This document shows positions 6,150 through 6,166 of a stretch of 6,166 nt of DNA, piece by piece. Under the pieces are notes generated by a model. The model was not told the origin of the DNA. It saw only the letters and a list, made by a program, of their open reading frames with translations, and searched no databases. A program made the position numbers and the translations under genes. The first letter of the stretch is position 1. Every line of letters begins with the position of its first letter. Origin of the DNA: Calditrichaceae bacterium (lineage in GTDB: Bacteria > Calditrichota > Calditrichia > Calditrichales > Calditrichaceae); NCBI GenBank assembly GCA_024763405.1, contig JANTFQ010000145.1, forward strand, positions 1-6,166, in the 5' to 3' direction.

Positions 6150-6166
6150 TTCGGGTGCAACCCGAA
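6150..6166. repeat. Perfect short palindrome at the window edge
   Basis: TTCGGGT (6150-6156) and ACCCGAA (6160-6166) are perfect inverted arms around GCA, and the second arm ends on the last base. The left flank GTGAATAAC (6141-6149) may continue the stem if GTTATTCAC follows outside the window. A smaller stem, CTGC-GAA-GCAG (6124-6134), lies just upstream. It could be a REP-type palindrome or a structured leader downstream of the promoter-like element at 6062. Confidence 0.55.

Larger units (their letters stand above)
5707..6166. other. Intergenic region without a convincing gene
   Basis: About 460 bases carry no open frame that looks like a protein on either strand. The stretch holds an A/C-rich segment (about 5739-5808) in which ATAACAAA occurs twice (5760-5767 and 5791-5798), two palindromic blocks (5814-5853 and 5867-5935), an AT-rich spacer (5936-6061), a promoter-like element (6062-6093) and a terminal palindrome (6150-6166). 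The region reads as layered repeat remnants followed by the upstream part of a gene that begins beyond the window. Confidence 0.7.

Overview
The window looks like chromosomal DNA from a non-photosynthetic member of the Fibrobacterota-Chlorobiota-Bacteroidota (FCB) supergroup, plausibly Calditrichota, Ignavibacteria or a KSB1-like lineage. Three things point that way. The large protein ends in a type IX secretion (T9SS) sorting domain of the 'QNFPNPFNPSTTI' style common in those groups. Two of the three genes encode lipoproteins with short Bacteroidota-like signal peptides. The genes also carry clear Shine-Dalgarno sequences and a TTG...TATATT promoter, which fits these lineages better than typical Bacteroidota proper. 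The assignment is an inference from sequence style, not from a marker gene.

Layout, left to right, all on the + strand. Bases 1-48 are probably the last codons of an upstream gene, followed by a strong hairpin terminator (64-107). At 193-942 lies a SdiA-regulated/YjiK-like beta-propeller lipoprotein. A promoter (996-1023) precedes a small orphan lipoprotein gene (start reassigned to 1056, stop 1499). After a 57-base gap comes a 1371-residue secreted protein (1557-5672). It has a signal peptide, a basic pro-region, ten Asp-box (BNR) repeats of the sortilin/VPS10-like type in two blocks, an unusual ~200-residue insertion between the blocks, an Ig-like linker, a jelly-roll-like domain and a T9SS C-terminal signal. 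A textbook intrinsic terminator (5682-5706) follows.

The last ~460 bases (5707-6166) hold no convincing gene. They are a patchwork of an A/C-rich tract, two large imperfect palindromes (5814-5853 and 5867-5935), a promoter-like element sharing an exact 12-mer with the internal promoter, and a perfect short palindrome ending on the last base of the window.

All three genes encode envelope or extracellular proteins. The small lipoprotein gene and the large T9SS substrate probably share a transcript, since there is a promoter before the first and no terminator between them. No enzyme activity can be assigned with confidence. No T9SS machinery, mobile-element gene, CRISPR array or RNA gene is visible. 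The most unusual items are the insertion inside the Asp-box protein and the palindromic elements in the right-hand intergenic region; I did not find a clear multi-gene novel system.
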